Assembly (NCBI GenBank): GCA_003104975.1
Contig: PQAM01000005.1
Coordinates: forward strand, 1 to 34,678
From: Candidatus Methylomirabilota bacterium
Lineage (GTDB): Bacteria; Methylomirabilota; Methylomirabilia; Methylomirabilales; Methylomirabilaceae
Reading direction: 5' to 3'
Length of the DNA stretch: 34,678 bases
In this document: one piece after another, positions 24,131 to 33,109 of the stretch
Position numbering within the stretch: position 1 is the stretch's first letter
Layout of the letters: each line of letters starts with the position of its first letter
Notes under the pieces: model-generated
What the model was told of the DNA's origin: nothing
Database searches by the model: none
Seen by the model: the letters and a program-made list of their open reading frames with translations, nothing else
Translations under genes and position numbers: made by a program

Positions 24131-24220
24131 GTCATTGCGAGCGACCGGCGGGAGCGTGGCAATCTCGCCGTTGTTGTCTCGCAAGACTGTGAGATTGCTT
24201 CGGCTTCGCCTCGCAATGAC
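24131..24220. repeat. Dispersed palindromic (MITE/REP-like) repeat, copy 3
   Basis: GTCATTGCGAG at the left and CTCGCAATGAC at the right bound the unit, with GGCAATCTCGCC and GTGAGATTGCTTCGG inside. It fills nearly the whole gap between the clpB stop (24232) and the GrdB-like gene. It could affect read-through between them. Confidence 0.75.
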
Positions 24221-24231
24221 ACAGGGGTCTC

Positions 24232-26826
24232 TCAACCTTTACTGAGGATCAACTCACCGCGGGCCGCATCGACCCGCACGGTGTCCCCCTCAGCAAACTC
24301 ATGTTCCAGGAGGCGGCGCGCCAAGGGGTCAAGCAGGACGCGCTGAATGGCCCGTTTCAGCGGCCGCGCCCCAAAGACCGGATCGTACCCCTCGTTCGCC
24401 AGGAACTCCTTGGCCGGCTCGGTCACCTCAAGATCAAGCTTCCGCTCGGCCAATCGCCGCGCCACCCGTTTGAGTTGGATTTCCACGATCGCCTTGATCT
24501 GGGTGAGCGAGAGGGGGTGGAAGATCAGGATCTCATCGACCCGGTTCAGGAACTCCGGCCGAAAGTGGACCCGGACGGCCTCCATCACCTGTCGCCGCAT
24601 CTCCTCCTCGTCCCGGCCGCCCAGTTCCTCAATGACCGGGCTGCCCAGGTTACTGGTCATAATGATGATCGTATTTTTGAAGTCGACGGTTCGCCCCTGG
24701 CCATCGGTCAGCCGTCCATCATCCAAAATCTGCAGCAGGACGTTGAAGACATCGGTGTGCGCCTTTTCGATCTCGTCCAACAGCAGGACGGCGTAGGGGC
24801 GGCGCCGGACCGCCTCGGTAAGCTGTCCCCCCTCCTCGAAGCCGACATAACCCGGCGGCGCGCCGATCAGGCGGGATACGGTGTGCTTCTCCATATACTC
24901 ACTCATGTCCAGGCGGACCATCGCCCGCTCGTCGTCGAACAGAAACTCGGCCAGCGCCCGGGCCAGCTCCGTCTTCCCCACGCCCGTCGGTCCCAGGAAG
25001 ATGAACGATCCGATCGGCCGGTTCGGGTCCTGCAGCCCAGAGCGGGCGCGCCGGATCGCGTCGCTCACCGCGCTGATCGCCTCATACTGCCCCACCACGC
25101 GCTCTCTCAGTTTCTGCTCCATGGTCAGCAGTTTCTGGGTCTCACCCTCCAGCATCCGCGAGACCGGAACCCCGGTCCACTTGGCGACCACCTGAGCGAC
25201 ATCCTCCTCGTCCACCTCCTCCTTGAGCATGGCGCCATCCTGTTGCACCTGCTCAAGGCCGCGCTTCTCGCCCTCCAGTTCCTTTTGGAGCGACGTAACC
25301 AGACCGTAGCGGAGTTCGGCCACCTTACCCAGATCACCCTGCCGCTCGGCGGCCTGTTCCTGCACCTTCGCCGCCTCGATCCGCTCCTTCAGACTCCTGA
25401 TCCGCTGAATGAACCCCTTCTCCTGCTCCCAGCGGCCCTTCAGGTGTTCCTCCTTCGCGCGGATTTCGGCCAGTTCGTTGGCAAGACGCGCAAGCCGTTC
25501 CTGCGACTCCGGATCGGTCTCCTTTTTCAGCGCCTCGCGTTCAACCTCGATCTGTCGAGCTCGGCGACTGAGTTCATCCAGTTCCGTCGGCATACTATCG
25601 ATCTCCATCCGCAGGCGAGACGCCGCCTCATCAATCAGATCGATCGCCTTATCCGGCAGAAACCGGTCGGTAATGTAGCGGTTGCTCAGGACAGCCGCCG
25701 CCACCAGCGCCGAATCCCTGACCCTTACGCCGTGGTGCACCTCGTATCGCTCTTTGAGCCCGCGAAGGATCGAGATCGTATCCTCCACCGACGGCTCGCC
25801 GACGACCACCGGTTGGAAGCGCCGCTCCAGCGCGGCATCCTTCTCCACCCGCTTCCGATATTCGTCGAGCGTCGTGGCCCCCACACATCGAAGCTCCCCC
25901 CGGGCGAGCGCCGGCTTCAGCATATTCGAGGCGTCCACGGCCCCTTCGGCGGCGCCGGCCCCCACAAGGGTGTGCAGTTCGTCGATAAAGAGGACGATCT
26001 GCCCCTCCTGCTCGGTCACCTCACGCAGGACCGCCTTCAGCCGATCCTCGAATTCGCCGCGGTACTTGCTCCCGGCCACCAGCGCGCCGATGTCCAGCGC
26101 CAGCACCCGCTTATTCTTGAGCGATTCGGGCACATCCCCATTGACAATCCGCTGCGCCAGCCCCTCCACGATGGCGGTCTTGCCCACCCCCGGCTCGCCG
26201 ATCAGAACCGGGTTGTTCTTGGTCCGCCGTGCCAGAACCTGGACCACCCGGCGGATCTCATCGTCCCGGCCGATTACCGGGTCCAGTTTCCCCTTTCGGG
26301 CCAGATCGGTCAGATCGCGCGCGTACCGTTCCAACGCCTGATACTTCTGCTCCGGCGTCTGGTCGGTCACACGCTGGCTGCCGCGCACCTCCTGCAACGC
26401 CGCGTAGATGTTGTCCTTTGTGATCCCGACCCCGCGCAGGACCCTCCCCGCTGCGCCGCCGTCATCGGCGATCGCCAACAGGAGATGCTCCGTACTCACA
26501 TATTCGTCCTTCAAACGTTCCGCCTCGGACAGCGCCGCACCCAGCACCTTTTCAAGACGCGTGGTGATATGGACCTGGCCCGGGGACCCGCCGGTCACCC
26601 TTGGCAGTCGTTTGAGTTCTTCCATGAGTTGCGCCGCAACCTGGTGGGGGCCGACCCCCATCTTTCTCAGGATCGGCTGGACCACCCCCTCGGCCTGCTC
26701 CACCAGCGCCAGCAACAGGTGCTCGACATCGATCGTCTGATGGTCCCGCTCCTCGGCCAGCTTTTGGGCCTGCTGGATCGCCTCCTGCGCCTTAAAAGTA
26801 AATTTATCGAATCGCATAAAGGCCAT
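24232..26826 (-). CDS. clpB: ATP-dependent disaggregase ClpB
   Basis: The 864-residue AAA+ chaperone resolves protein aggregates with DnaK. The N-domain begins [21 protein letters not shown]1 has Walker [14 protein letters not shown] near residue 208 and Walker [15 protein letters not shown] long coiled-coil middle domain spans about 400-530. NBD2 has [14 protein letters not shown] near 605 and [10 protein letters not shown]. The ATG at 26826 was chosen: GGAGGAG lies six bases before it and it gives the family's usual length, while the open frame continues upstream through the promoter. No CIRCE or heat-shock-sigma promoter was seen; a sigma70 promoter is present. Confidence 0.96.
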   Translation of the reverse strand: MAFMRFDKFTFKAQEAIQQAQKLAEERDHQTIDVEHLLLALVEQAEGVVQPILRKMGVGPHQVAAQLMEELKRLPRVTGGSPGQVHITTRLEKVLGAALSEAERLKDEYVSTEHLLLAIADDGGAAGRVLRGVGITKDNIYAALQEVRGSQRVTDQTPEQKYQALERYARDLTDLARKGKLDPVIGRDDEIRRVVQVLARRTKNNPVLIGEPGVGKTAIVEGLAQRIVNGDVPESLKNKRVLALDIGALVAGSKYRGEFEDRLKAVLREVTEQEGQIVLFIDELHTLVGAGAAEGAVDASNMLKPALARGELRCVGATTLDEYRKRVEKDAALERRFQPVVVGEPSVEDTISILRGLKERYEVHHGVRVRDSALVAAAVLSNRYITDRFLPDKAIDLIDEAASRLRMEIDSMPTELDELSRRARQIEVEREALKKETDPESQERLARLANELAEIRAKEEHLKGRWEQEKGFIQRIRSLKERIEAAKVQEQAAERQGDLGKVAELRYGLVTSLQKELEGEKRGLEQVQQDGAMLKEEVDEEDVAQVVAKWTGVPVSRMLEGETQKLLTMEQKLRERVVGQYEAISAVSDAIRRARSGLQDPNRPIGSFIFLGPTGVGKTELARALAEFLFDDERAMVRLDMSEYMEKHTVSRLIGAPPGYVGFEEGGQLTEAVRRRPYAVLLLDEIEKAHTDVFNVLLQILDDGRLTDGQGRTVDFKNTIIIMTSNLGSPVIEELGGRDEEEMRRQVMEAVRVHFRPEFLNRVDEILIFHPLSLTQIKAIVEIQLKRVARRLAERKLDLEVTEPAKEFLANEGYDPVFGARPLKRAIQRVLLDPLARRLLEHEFAEGDTVRVDAARGELILSKG

Positions 26827-26860
26827 AGTCTCTCCTCCGCTGGGACTCTTGGTTTCTTTA

Positions 26861-26889
26861 ATCATAGGCATGGCATTCACGGTTGTCAA
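26861..26889 (-). promoter_or_regulatory. Sigma70-type promoter of clpB
   Basis: On the minus strand, TTGACA (26889-26884) and TATGAT (26866-26861) are separated by 17 bp, nearly perfect consensus. The transcript should start near 26854, leaving a leader of about 28 bases with the ribosome site. Confidence 0.75.
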
Positions 26890-26943
26890 CGCTGCCGAAT
26901 CCCCAGGCAGTGCACCATTCTTCCAACCGCCGGCCCGGCGTGT

Positions 26944-26949
26944 TATGAT
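26944..26949 (+). promoter_or_regulatory. Possible -10 box of the HEAT-repeat lipoprotein gene
   Basis: TATGAT on the plus strand lies about 42 bp before the start codon, with TTCCAA (26921-26926) 17 bp upstream as a weak -35. It would be back to back with the clpB promoter. Confidence 0.4.
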
Positions 26950-26990
26950 TTCGTTAACGAACGCGATTCGCGCAGGAAGGACGGATATCG

Positions 26991-28265
26991 ATGAAGCGGT
27001 CCGGGTATCAGTGGGTCCTGCCGAGCCTGTTGATCGCCTTCCTGTTAGGCTGCGGCACACGCGATGATCGGGTGGTAGCGAGGGCGAAGGCCTTGGCGCT
27101 TGCCGGCAAGAGTTCTCAGTCCCTTCATCTGCTGACCAACTATCTGGTCCAATACCCTCACGCTACCGAACCTCGCCGCGCGAAGATCCTTCTGGCGATC
27201 CAGACCGAGCAATCGGAGGAGGCCCTTATCGATTACGCAGCGATCTCCGATTCGCAAGCGATCGAAGACACCGCCCTCCTTCACTTGCTTGCGCTCGGTC
27301 TGATCCGCGACGCGTGGCAACGCCATGAAGGTGTCCTCCGTGCGCGAGCCGCGGCTGCCATGACCGAACTGGCCGACCCGTCTTCCGATTGGCTTCTGAA
27401 ACGGGGCCTGGACCATCCAGACCCAACGGTCCGAGCGCTTGCCGCAAAGACAGTCGGGCGCACTCATGGGTTGACCTTGCAGGTACACCTGCAACGACTG
27501 CTGGATGATCCCGAACCGTTTGTCAGGGCCGAGGCTGCCTGGGCGATCGGCCAACTTGGCGCCTTGTCCGACCAATCTTTCCTACGACGAGCACTAGTGG
27601 ACCGCGACGCTCAGGTAAGGATCAAGGTCGGCGGCGCCCTTGTCATATTGGGTGACCGGCCCGCGCTCTCTCTTCTTGTCAACGCGCTTGACGCCCACGA
27701 TGCAGCGGTGAGGGCGGAGGCTGCCGAGGTGTTAGGGCTCCTCCTCGAACCGTCTGTTCGGATCCAGCTCGCACAACGGCTCCACGATCCTGATGGGTAT
27801 GTTAGACTCGCTGCCGCCCTCGCCTTAGCCAAGATGCAAGACCCATCGGCGCGTGCCTATCTGCTGACGACGCTCCAAGAAGACAAGACATTCCTCGGGC
27901 TGTTTGCCGGCGAGCTACTATCCAACCTGGGGGACCGCTCGGCGATTCCATTCCTGAAGGAGACAGTGCGGCGTGACGGAGATATCCCAACGCGGCTGTA
28001 CGCCGCATGGACGCTTGGACGGCTGGGCGATCGGTCCGGTCTGACCTCGGTAGCGGAGGCATTGAAACATCCCGATCCGGACCTGCGGGCATATGCCGCC
28101 TGGACCCTTGGAGAAATCGGAGGTGAGGAGGCAGCGGCACTACTGAAAAGCACCCTGCGCGACGAGGCTCCCGCCGTTGTGATGCATGCCGTCTGGGCGC
28201 TGGACCGGATCGCTCGCTCTCCGGCTGATAGCCCTCCCACTCCCGCCGGCAAGAAGCTCTCGTGA
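26991..28265 (+). CDS. HEAT-repeat lipoprotein
   Basis: The 424-residue protein has a lipoprotein signal (residues 1-21; lipobox LLGC with the cysteine at 21), so it is probably anchored in a membrane on the periplasmic side. From about residue 100 to the end it is built of HEAT-like/PBS-type repeats of about 31 residues, with recurring D-P-x-V-R-x-x-A-A-x-x-L-G patterns ([47 protein letters not shown]). Such repeats form protein-binding solenoids. The ribosome site AGGAAGGA precedes the ATG. It is divergent from clpB. The specific partner is unknown. Confidence 0.85.
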   Translation: MKRSGYQWVLPSLLIAFLLGCGTRDDRVVARAKALALAGKSSQSLHLLTNYLVQYPHATEPRRAKILLAIQTEQSEEALIDYAAISDSQAIEDTALLHLLALGLIRDAWQRHEGVLRARAAAAMTELADPSSDWLLKRGLDHPDPTVRALAAKTVGRTHGLTLQVHLQRLLDDPEPFVRAEAAWAIGQLGALSDQSFLRRALVDRDAQVRIKVGGALVILGDRPALSLLVNALDAHDAAVRAEAAEVLGLLLEPSVRIQLAQRLHDPDGYVRLAAALALAKMQDPSARAYLLTTLQEDKTFLGLFAGELLSNLGDRSAIPFLKETVRRDGDIPTRLYAAWTLGRLGDRSGLTSVAEALKHPDPDLRAYAAWTLGEIGGEEAAALLKSTLRDEAPAVVMHAVWALDRIARSPADSPPTPAGKKLS

Positions 28266-28309
28266 TGCGCGCGGGAGGCTGTCAGCCGACCTCTTACCGT
28301 ACGCACGCG

Positions 28310-28789
28310 TTAAGGGTAGTTGAGTCTCTCGGGCGTGGGCGGAGCGATGCGATCCTTGTCCGTCGGACCCATGGCCTGACGGCGATTGATCTCGATCTCG
28401 CCCTTCAGGGAGGCGCCCTCTGCGGCGGCGATACTTCCGGTCTTCACATTGCCCGTGACGCTTCCGGTCGGCAGGAGGTCGACACGTCCTGTGGCAATCA
28501 GATTACCCTTTACGTGGCCGCCGACGACGATGTTGGTCGCCGCGATGTCCGCCTCTACCTTGGCCGCCTCGCCGATCACGATCGTGCCGACAAGATCGAT
28601 GGTCCCGTGGAACCCGCCCATAAGCTGAATGTCGCCCTCACCGGTCAAATCCCCGCGAATTTCGATCTTTTCGCCGACGACAAACGCGGTAGGCGTGATC
28701 TCCATCGTTGGCGTCGGCCGCATCGGCTCCGGACTGTTGGAGCCAAAGCCGCCAAAAATCGAGTCGAATACCCCTCGCTTCTCTTGCAT
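28310..28789 (-). CDS. Bactofilin (polymer-forming cytoskeletal protein)
   Basis: The 159-residue protein carries a DUF583/bactofilin beta-helix (about residues 35-135) with the regular pattern of short strands and glycines (GDLTGEGDIQLMGGFHGTI, VEADIAATNIVVGGHVKGNL). Polar tails flank it, and the N-terminal tail contains GVFDSIFGGFG, possibly for membrane contact. Bactofilins polymerise without nucleotide and scaffold cell-shape or envelope enzymes. The ATG at 28789 has GGAGGGGGA directly before it; the ATG four codons upstream has no proper ribosome site. It converges on the HEAT-repeat gene. Confidence 0.88.
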   Translation of the reverse strand: MQEKRGVFDSIFGGFGSNSPEPMRPTPTMEITPTAFVVGEKIEIRGDLTGEGDIQLMGGFHGTIDLVGTIVIGEAAKVEADIAATNIVVGGHVKGNLIATGRVDLLPTGSVTGNVKTGSIAAAEGASLKGEIEINRRQAMGPTDKDRIAPPTPERLNYP

Positions 28790-28851
28790 ATCCCCCTCCA
28801 TCCCTCAACGGTTGAACCCTCTTGCAGAATCACACCCCAAACAGGTAACGG

Positions 28852-29550
28852 TTAAAAGGTTTTCTCGATCGGAACGACCGAAGCACCCCCATCTCCGGAC
28901 CACCCCGTGAGGCCGGCACTCACCGGCTGTAGAAGATAATCGAGCAGCTTGATATATTCCAATAGCACCTCTCTGGCATCGGTGCGGGAATGCCACCACC
29001 CGTCAGAATTAAAGGTGTCGTAACGGGTGGGTCGGCTGATGATGGAAACGGCCCCGCGGGATGCCCTGGCCACGATCTTGCGCGCGCGTGTTGAATGCGA
29101 TCTGTTCGTGACAAGAATCACCGTCCGTATCCGGCGTTGCTCCAGCAGGGATAGAAGCTGCTCGGCTTCGCCTGCGGTGCTGTCGGATCGTTTGTCGACC
29201 TGCAGGACAGCGGAGGCCGGAACCCGCATCGCCTTGAGGACCATCCATTGAATATCCCGCTCCTCCGGGACCGTGATACCCAACCGCGCCAGCGCGTCGT
29301 AGCCCGGCGGGAGCCGCTGGTGGGTCAGGACGATCCTGGACGCATAGCCGTCCTGATACAGTCTTACGGCCTCGAGGGTGCGCGCAACCCCCCCGTCCCC
29401 GGCCAGAACAACAATCGCCTCGGCCTTTTGCAGACGATCCTCTGTGACCAGGTAATGACCGATGGTTCTCAGCAGGAACGGATGACCAAGATACAGTAAT
29501 AGGCCGAGGATCGGGACAACGATCAGCCACCGGATCAGTTTCCCTATCAT
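28852..29550 (-). CDS. DUF218 (YdcF/SanA-like) membrane-anchored protein
   Basis: The 232-residue protein has an N-terminal membrane helix (about residues 7-28) and a DUF218 domain. AEAIVVLAGDGGVARTLEAVRLY is near 43-65, RIVLTHQRLPPGYDALARLG near 72-91, DSTAGEAEQLLSLLEQRR near 122-139, and LVTNRSHSTRARKI near 145-158. Relatives include SanA, YdcF and ElyC, linked to envelope or peptidoglycan-precursor homeostasis; the reaction is not settled. It lies 62 bp upstream of the bactofilin gene on the same strand, so the two may be co-expressed. Confidence 0.82.
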   Translation of the reverse strand: MIGKLIRWLIVVPILGLLLYLGHPFLLRTIGHYLVTEDRLQKAEAIVVLAGDGGVARTLEAVRLYQDGYASRIVLTHQRLPPGYDALARLGITVPEERDIQWMVLKAMRVPASAVLQVDKRSDSTAGEAEQLLSLLEQRRIRTVILVTNRSHSTRARKIVARASRGAVSIISRPTRYDTFNSDGWWHSRTDAREVLLEYIKLLDYLLQPVSAGLTGWSGDGGASVVPIEKTF

Positions 29551-29633
29551 CGCCTCGATGTTGTTCCCGACACCCTCAGCCTCTGTAATCTGTCGGTGAA
29601 GCCGAAACGGCTATCCCGACCGCGATCACCAAT

Positions 29634-30089
29634 TCAGCGCGACGACCCGCGATGCCCATGCTTCTCAGATATAGTGAGGTGATGCGGCTCGGAAGGCGTC
29701 CGGAAGAGTCGACGCAGGCCGTTCTGCAATCGCAGCCGAACGCGCCCGAGCGGAGATCCTGCCAGGCGCTCCAACCTCTGCAGCCGGTCGAGCACGAGGC
29801 GGTGCGCCTCCTCCGCCTCCTCCGCCAACTCCTCCTTCCAGGTACGAGAGACCATCGGTCCCGTAAGCCCACGGACACAGACGGCGTAGTCCAGCGCCAG
29901 CCTCGTCAGCCGATCGTCTCCGATCTCCTCCAGTGCGCAGCGAAGCTCCCGGTCATCCTCTTTGGGGACATGCCCCTCATCACTCTCCAGCAGTTTCGTA
30001 TCGAGTCGCCCAAGGATCTTTCGAACAACGGCCAGTTGCTGTGTCAGCGTACGATGATGCCGTGAATCGCCGCGATCAAATGCAACCAT
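29634..30089 (-). CDS. Uncharacterised helical protein
   Basis: The 151-residue protein is highly charged and mostly helical, with stretches such as KEELAEEAEEAHRLVLDRLQ that could form a coiled coil near residues 85-115 and a basic C-terminal tail. It contains no motif I recognise, no signal peptide and no membrane helix. The ATG at 30089 was chosen for its GAGAGGG site five bases before; upstream in-frame codons have none. It is divergent from the fatty-acyl-AMP ligase gene, sharing a 162-bp gap. Confidence 0.6.
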   Translation of the reverse strand: MVAFDRGDSRHHRTLTQQLAVVRKILGRLDTKLLESDEGHVPKEDDRELRCALEEIGDDRLTRLALDYAVCVRGLTGPMVSRTWKEELAEEAEEAHRLVLDRLQRLERLAGSPLGRVRLRLQNGLRRLFRTPSEPHHLTISEKHGHRGSSR

Positions 30090-30251
30090 GACACCCTCTC
30101 TGTGCGGTCGCATGGTAGAATACTGGTGTGACAACTGCTTGTCAGGCCGAGGATAGTATGCTATGCAAGGTTAGTCAACCTCATTTCCGCACCGCAGAAG
30201 TGGTCACGACAACCTGTCGGCGTCGGATTCCGAACACCCCTGAGTAAATGG

Positions 30252-32156
30252 ATGACCAGACCCATGTCGGCCCAGGCGTCCGGCCTTTTTGACCCCTCTT
30301 CATTCGCCGCGCTCGGCGCGTCGGACACGATCGGCGGGGTCATTGGCTATCAAGCGGAACACCGCGCAGACCAGCCGTGGTGCTCCCTGCTCCACGGAAT
30401 CGATCCTGAGCCGCCGGTCGCGTTCGGCACCTTGCGCCAGGAGGCCGAACGAGTGGCGGCACTGCTCCAGGAACTGGGAGTTCGATCCGGAGATCGGGTC
30501 CTCATCATGCTTCCCACCGGACGACCGATCTTGCAGGCCCTATTCGGAACCTGGCTGGCCGGCGCGGTGGCCGTTCCAACGTATCCGCCGCTTCTGCTCC
30601 CGCACGCGCTCTTGCGCACGCTGGCGGCGGCAACCGCGACCCGTACCTACGCCCCTGCTAAGTGGGTCATCGACCGGCTGCTGCAACAACCGTTGGCCCA
30701 ACACTGGCGACAGGGACGGAAGGGTGGACGGCCAATTCTGGCGGTACTGGAGCAACTGCAGCGCCTCTGCCGTTACGTCGACCAACAGGTTCACGTCTGC
30801 CAGACCGCCCGACCGGCTGTGGTGATCGCCGAACCGGCGTTCGGTCCGGTCTGTCGGGCTGCCGCCCGGTTCCTCCCCGAGGCGCCTACCTTTGTGGCGG
30901 CCTCGAATCTCTTGTGTGGAACCGCCCGGTTTCAGACGCCAGACGTGGACGGCCATACAACCGCGCTCATCCAATTTACCTCTGGTTCAACCGGCGTACA
31001 GAAGGGGGTGATGCTCAGCCATCGAGCAATCATGGCCAACATCCGGGCCTTCGGAGAAGCGATTCGGCCAAGACCTGATGATAGGGTGGTCTCGTGGCTC
31101 CCGCTCTACCATGACATGGGGCTCATCGGGGTCACGCTGGGATCCTTCGCCCTCGGCATGGAGACCTACCTGATGTCGCCCACTGACTTCACCCATGATC
31201 CCATTCGCTGGATCTGGGCGCTCCACCGGTTCAGGGCCACGATCTCGGTCGCTAATAATTCGGCCATCGGCCGACTCGCACGGATGTGTCGAATCGCCCC
31301 ACGACGGTTCGCTCACTACCCGGCCTATGCACCGGAGGGTCGCCTGGATCTCTCCCATCTGCGGATCCTGATGAACGGCGCCGAACCGGTAACGGTACAG
31401 GCCATGGAGGCGTTTCAACGCGAATTCGAGCAGTTCGGGCTGCGCCGGGAGGCCCTCTCCCCGGTCTATGGGCTGGCTGAGATGACGCTCGCTGTCGCCT
31501 TCCCGGATCTCACCACACCCTATCGGGTATACCGGCAGCGGGGCGAGGAGTGGGTGTCTGTGGGCCGGCCGCTGACCGGTTTTGAGGTCCGCATCATCGA
31601 CGGTGAGGGTATGGCACTCCCGACGGGGCGCCTGGGAGAGGTGATCGTGACCGGACCAAGCGTCATGGACGGCTACTTCGGCGACCGGGAGGCGACGGCG
31701 CAGATCATTCGAGAGCGGGATGGACGGCCGTGGCTGCACACCGGCGATGAAGGGATGATCGACCCGGCAGGAGAGCTGTACATCACCGGACGGCTGAAAG
31801 AGATCGTCATCAAAGGGGGCCGCAACTACGCCCCGGCCCACCTGGAAGAGGTCATCGAAACTGTTGAGGGGATCCGGCCGGGTCGAACCGTCGTCTTCGG
31901 CGTCACCGACGCGAGATCCGGAACCCAACGCGTGGTAGCCGTGGTGGAGCTTGCCGAGCCGCACCGTCAAGAGTCGCTGCGGGACGGTCTGATGCGACAG
32001 ATTCGCTCCCGGGTGGATGACGTCTATCGACCGGCCGGCGGAACGGTTCTGGATCAGGTGCTGTTGGTCGCACCGGGAACATTGAGCAAGACCACCAGCG
32101 GCAAGCGGATGCGACTCGACGCCAGAGAACGGTTCCTCCGTGGCGAGTTCGGCTAA
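30252..32156 (+). CDS. Fatty-acyl-AMP ligase (FAAL/FadD32-like)
   Basis: The 634-residue adenylating enzyme has FTSGSTGVQKGVMLSH (residues 242-257) for ATP binding and SWLPLYHDMGLIG (281-293) typical of fatty-acyl-AMP ligases. MSPTDFTHDPIRWIWALHRF is near 308-327, APEGRLDLSHLRILMNGAEPV lies in the middle, and TGRLKEIVIKGGRNYAPAHLEE and the C-terminal KTTSGKRMR complete it. FAALs activate fatty acids as adenylates and usually hand them to acyl carriers of polyketide, peptide or lipid pathways. No carrier protein or PKS/NRPS is nearby, so the acceptor is unknown. Its stop overlaps the next gene by one base (TAATG). The ribosome site before ATG 30252 is weak; ATG 30264 is an alternative. Confidence 0.9.
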   Translation: MTRPMSAQASGLFDPSSFAALGASDTIGGVIGYQAEHRADQPWCSLLHGIDPEPPVAFGTLRQEAERVAALLQELGVRSGDRVLIMLPTGRPILQALFGTWLAGAVAVPTYPPLLLPHALLRTLAAATATRTYAPAKWVIDRLLQQPLAQHWRQGRKGGRPILAVLEQLQRLCRYVDQQVHVCQTARPAVVIAEPAFGPVCRAAARFLPEAPTFVAASNLLCGTARFQTPDVDGHTTALIQFTSGSTGVQKGVMLSHRAIMANIRAFGEAIRPRPDDRVVSWLPLYHDMGLIGVTLGSFALGMETYLMSPTDFTHDPIRWIWALHRFRATISVANNSAIGRLARMCRIAPRRFAHYPAYAPEGRLDLSHLRILMNGAEPVTVQAMEAFQREFEQFGLRREALSPVYGLAEMTLAVAFPDLTTPYRVYRQRGEEWVSVGRPLTGFEVRIIDGEGMALPTGRLGEVIVTGPSVMDGYFGDREATAQIIRERDGRPWLHTGDEGMIDPAGELYITGRLKEIVIKGGRNYAPAHLEEVIETVEGIRPGRTVVFGVTDARSGTQRVVAVVELAEPHRQESLRDGLMRQIRSRVDDVYRPAGGTVLDQVLLVAPGTLSKTTSGKRMRLDARERFLRGEFG

Positions 32157-32536
32157 TGGGCTTTCTTATCCGACTATTGCTGAATGCGTTCGCCCTCCTC
32201 ATTGTGTCGACCGTCATCCCCGGCATCGAGGTGCGAGGGGTACTGCCTGCGCTGGCGGCGGCCTTTTTCCTCGGGATCGTCAACGCTGTCGTACGACCGA
32301 TAATCCTGCTCTTGACGCTTCCCCTCACCATCATGACGCTGGGTCTATTCATCCCGTTGCTGAATGCCGCGCTGCTGAAACTGGTCTCGCTGATCATTCA
32401 GGGGTTCGAGGTGCACGGCTTCTGGTCTGCCGTATTCGGGTCGATCCTGTTAAGCCTGACCAGCGGTCTGTTGAACCTACTGATTAATGACCGCGGCCGG
32501 GTGGAGGTCATTGTCCACCGCCGCAGAAACTTCTGA
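32156..32536 (+). CDS. Small four-helix membrane protein, phage-holin-family-4 superfamily (PF04020-like)
   Basis: The 126-residue protein has four membrane helices (about residues 3-22, 29-50, 52-77 and 88-110). It shows the family sequence features FLGIVNAVVRPIILLLTLPLTIMTLG and LLNAALLKLVS. Despite the holin label, these proteins are widespread in non-phage loci and their function is unknown. The start codon overlaps the FAAL stop (TAATG), so translation is coupled and a shared lipid or membrane role is plausible. No phage genes are near. Confidence 0.85.
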   Translation: MGFLIRLLLNAFALLIVSTVIPGIEVRGVLPALAAAFFLGIVNAVVRPIILLLTLPLTIMTLGLFIPLLNAALLKLVSLIIQGFEVHGFWSAVFGSILLSLTSGLLNLLINDRGRVEVIVHRRRNF

Positions 32537-32595
32537 CTGGCCCTTCCCTGACAATCCGAACTATGCTATAAAGAGCAGCCGATCCTTCCCTCAAC

Positions 32596-32672
32596 GTCCC
32601 CATCGTCTAGCCGGCCCAGGACGCGGCCCTTTCAAGGCCGAAACACGGGTTCGAATCCCGTTGGGGACGCCA
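32596..32672 (+). tRNA. tRNA-Glu (anticodon TTC)
   Basis: Acceptor arms GTCCCCA (32596-32602) and TGGGGAC (32662-32668) pair fully. The anticodon stem CGGCC/GGCCG encloses the loop CTTTCAA with anticodon TTC. The T arm ACGGG-TTCGAAT-CCCGT is intact. The discriminator is G, and CCA is encoded at 32670-32672. It marks the edge of the accessory zone to its right. Confidence 0.95.
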
Positions 32673-32767
32673 AAGACATGCAGTAGTCGTCGATGTCGGA
32701 CGTCCCGTTCTCATGCAATCCTTGCATTTGCGCTGATGCTATGGCATCCTCCAGTTGAAGGTGGAGC

Positions 32768-33019
32768 ATGACAACCATCACGTTTGATTTCGATCCGGCG
32801 ATATTCGGCGCCCTACGTCTGGCGCCGGAGGAATTCGCGCGCGAGATGCGGATCGCGGCGGCGGCGCAGTGGTACGCGCAAGGCGTGATGTCCCAGGCCA
32901 AGGCTGCGGAGATCGCGGGCTTGAGCCGCGCCGAATTCCTAGAGGAGCTCTACCGCCGCAAGACGCCAGCCTGTCAAGTGACGCTCGACGAGATCCGCGA
33001 AGAGATCCATGCCGACTAG
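32768..33019 (+). CDS. UPF0175 family antitoxin-like protein
   Basis: The 83-residue protein matches UPF0175: a strand-rich start, then EEFAREMRIAAAAQWYAQGVMSQAKAAEIAGLSRAEFLEEL, which forms a helix-turn-helix-like core, and a short tail. These proteins are usually the antitoxin paired with a DUF3368 PIN-domain RNase toxin encoded immediately downstream. Here only the first codons of such a toxin remain. AGGTGGAG precedes the ATG. It begins about 95 bp after tRNA-Glu. Confidence 0.85.
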   Translation: MTTITFDFDPAIFGALRLAPEEFAREMRIAAAAQWYAQGVMSQAKAAEIAGLSRAEFLEELYRRKTPACQVTLDEIREEIHAD

Positions 33020-33041
33020 GCATTGGATCGTCAATGCGCAG
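33009..33041 (+). pseudogene. N-terminal remnant of a DUF3368 (PIN-domain) toxin
   Basis: The frame beginning at ATG 33009 overlaps the UPF0175 stop by 11 bp. It reads MPTRHWIVNAQ, resembling the start of DUF3368/PIN toxins (typically a short strand followed by V-N-A/T and an acidic or Ser-Pro segment). After about eleven codons the sequence no longer fits, and a helicase remnant soon follows in another frame. A deletion or insertion therefore probably joined the two. Identification rests on few residues and on the gene order. Confidence 0.4.
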
Positions 33042-33109
33042 GTCGATCTCAATCCCCACCAGGTCCACAGGCCGCCCTGTTCGCCTTCCGGTCTCCCTTA
33101 CAGAGACCA

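Noticed and set aside
24301-26994. Very long (897-codon) open frame on the strand opposite clpB
   Set aside because: It is a shadow of clpB in a GC-rich genome. Its product is a low-complexity, Arg/Leu/His/Pro-rich sequence without domains, while clpB is intact and full length.
32156-32536. Evidence of a prophage from the 'phage holin' family label
   Set aside because: The family is common outside phages, the gene is coupled to a fatty-acyl-AMP ligase, and no other phage gene is present.
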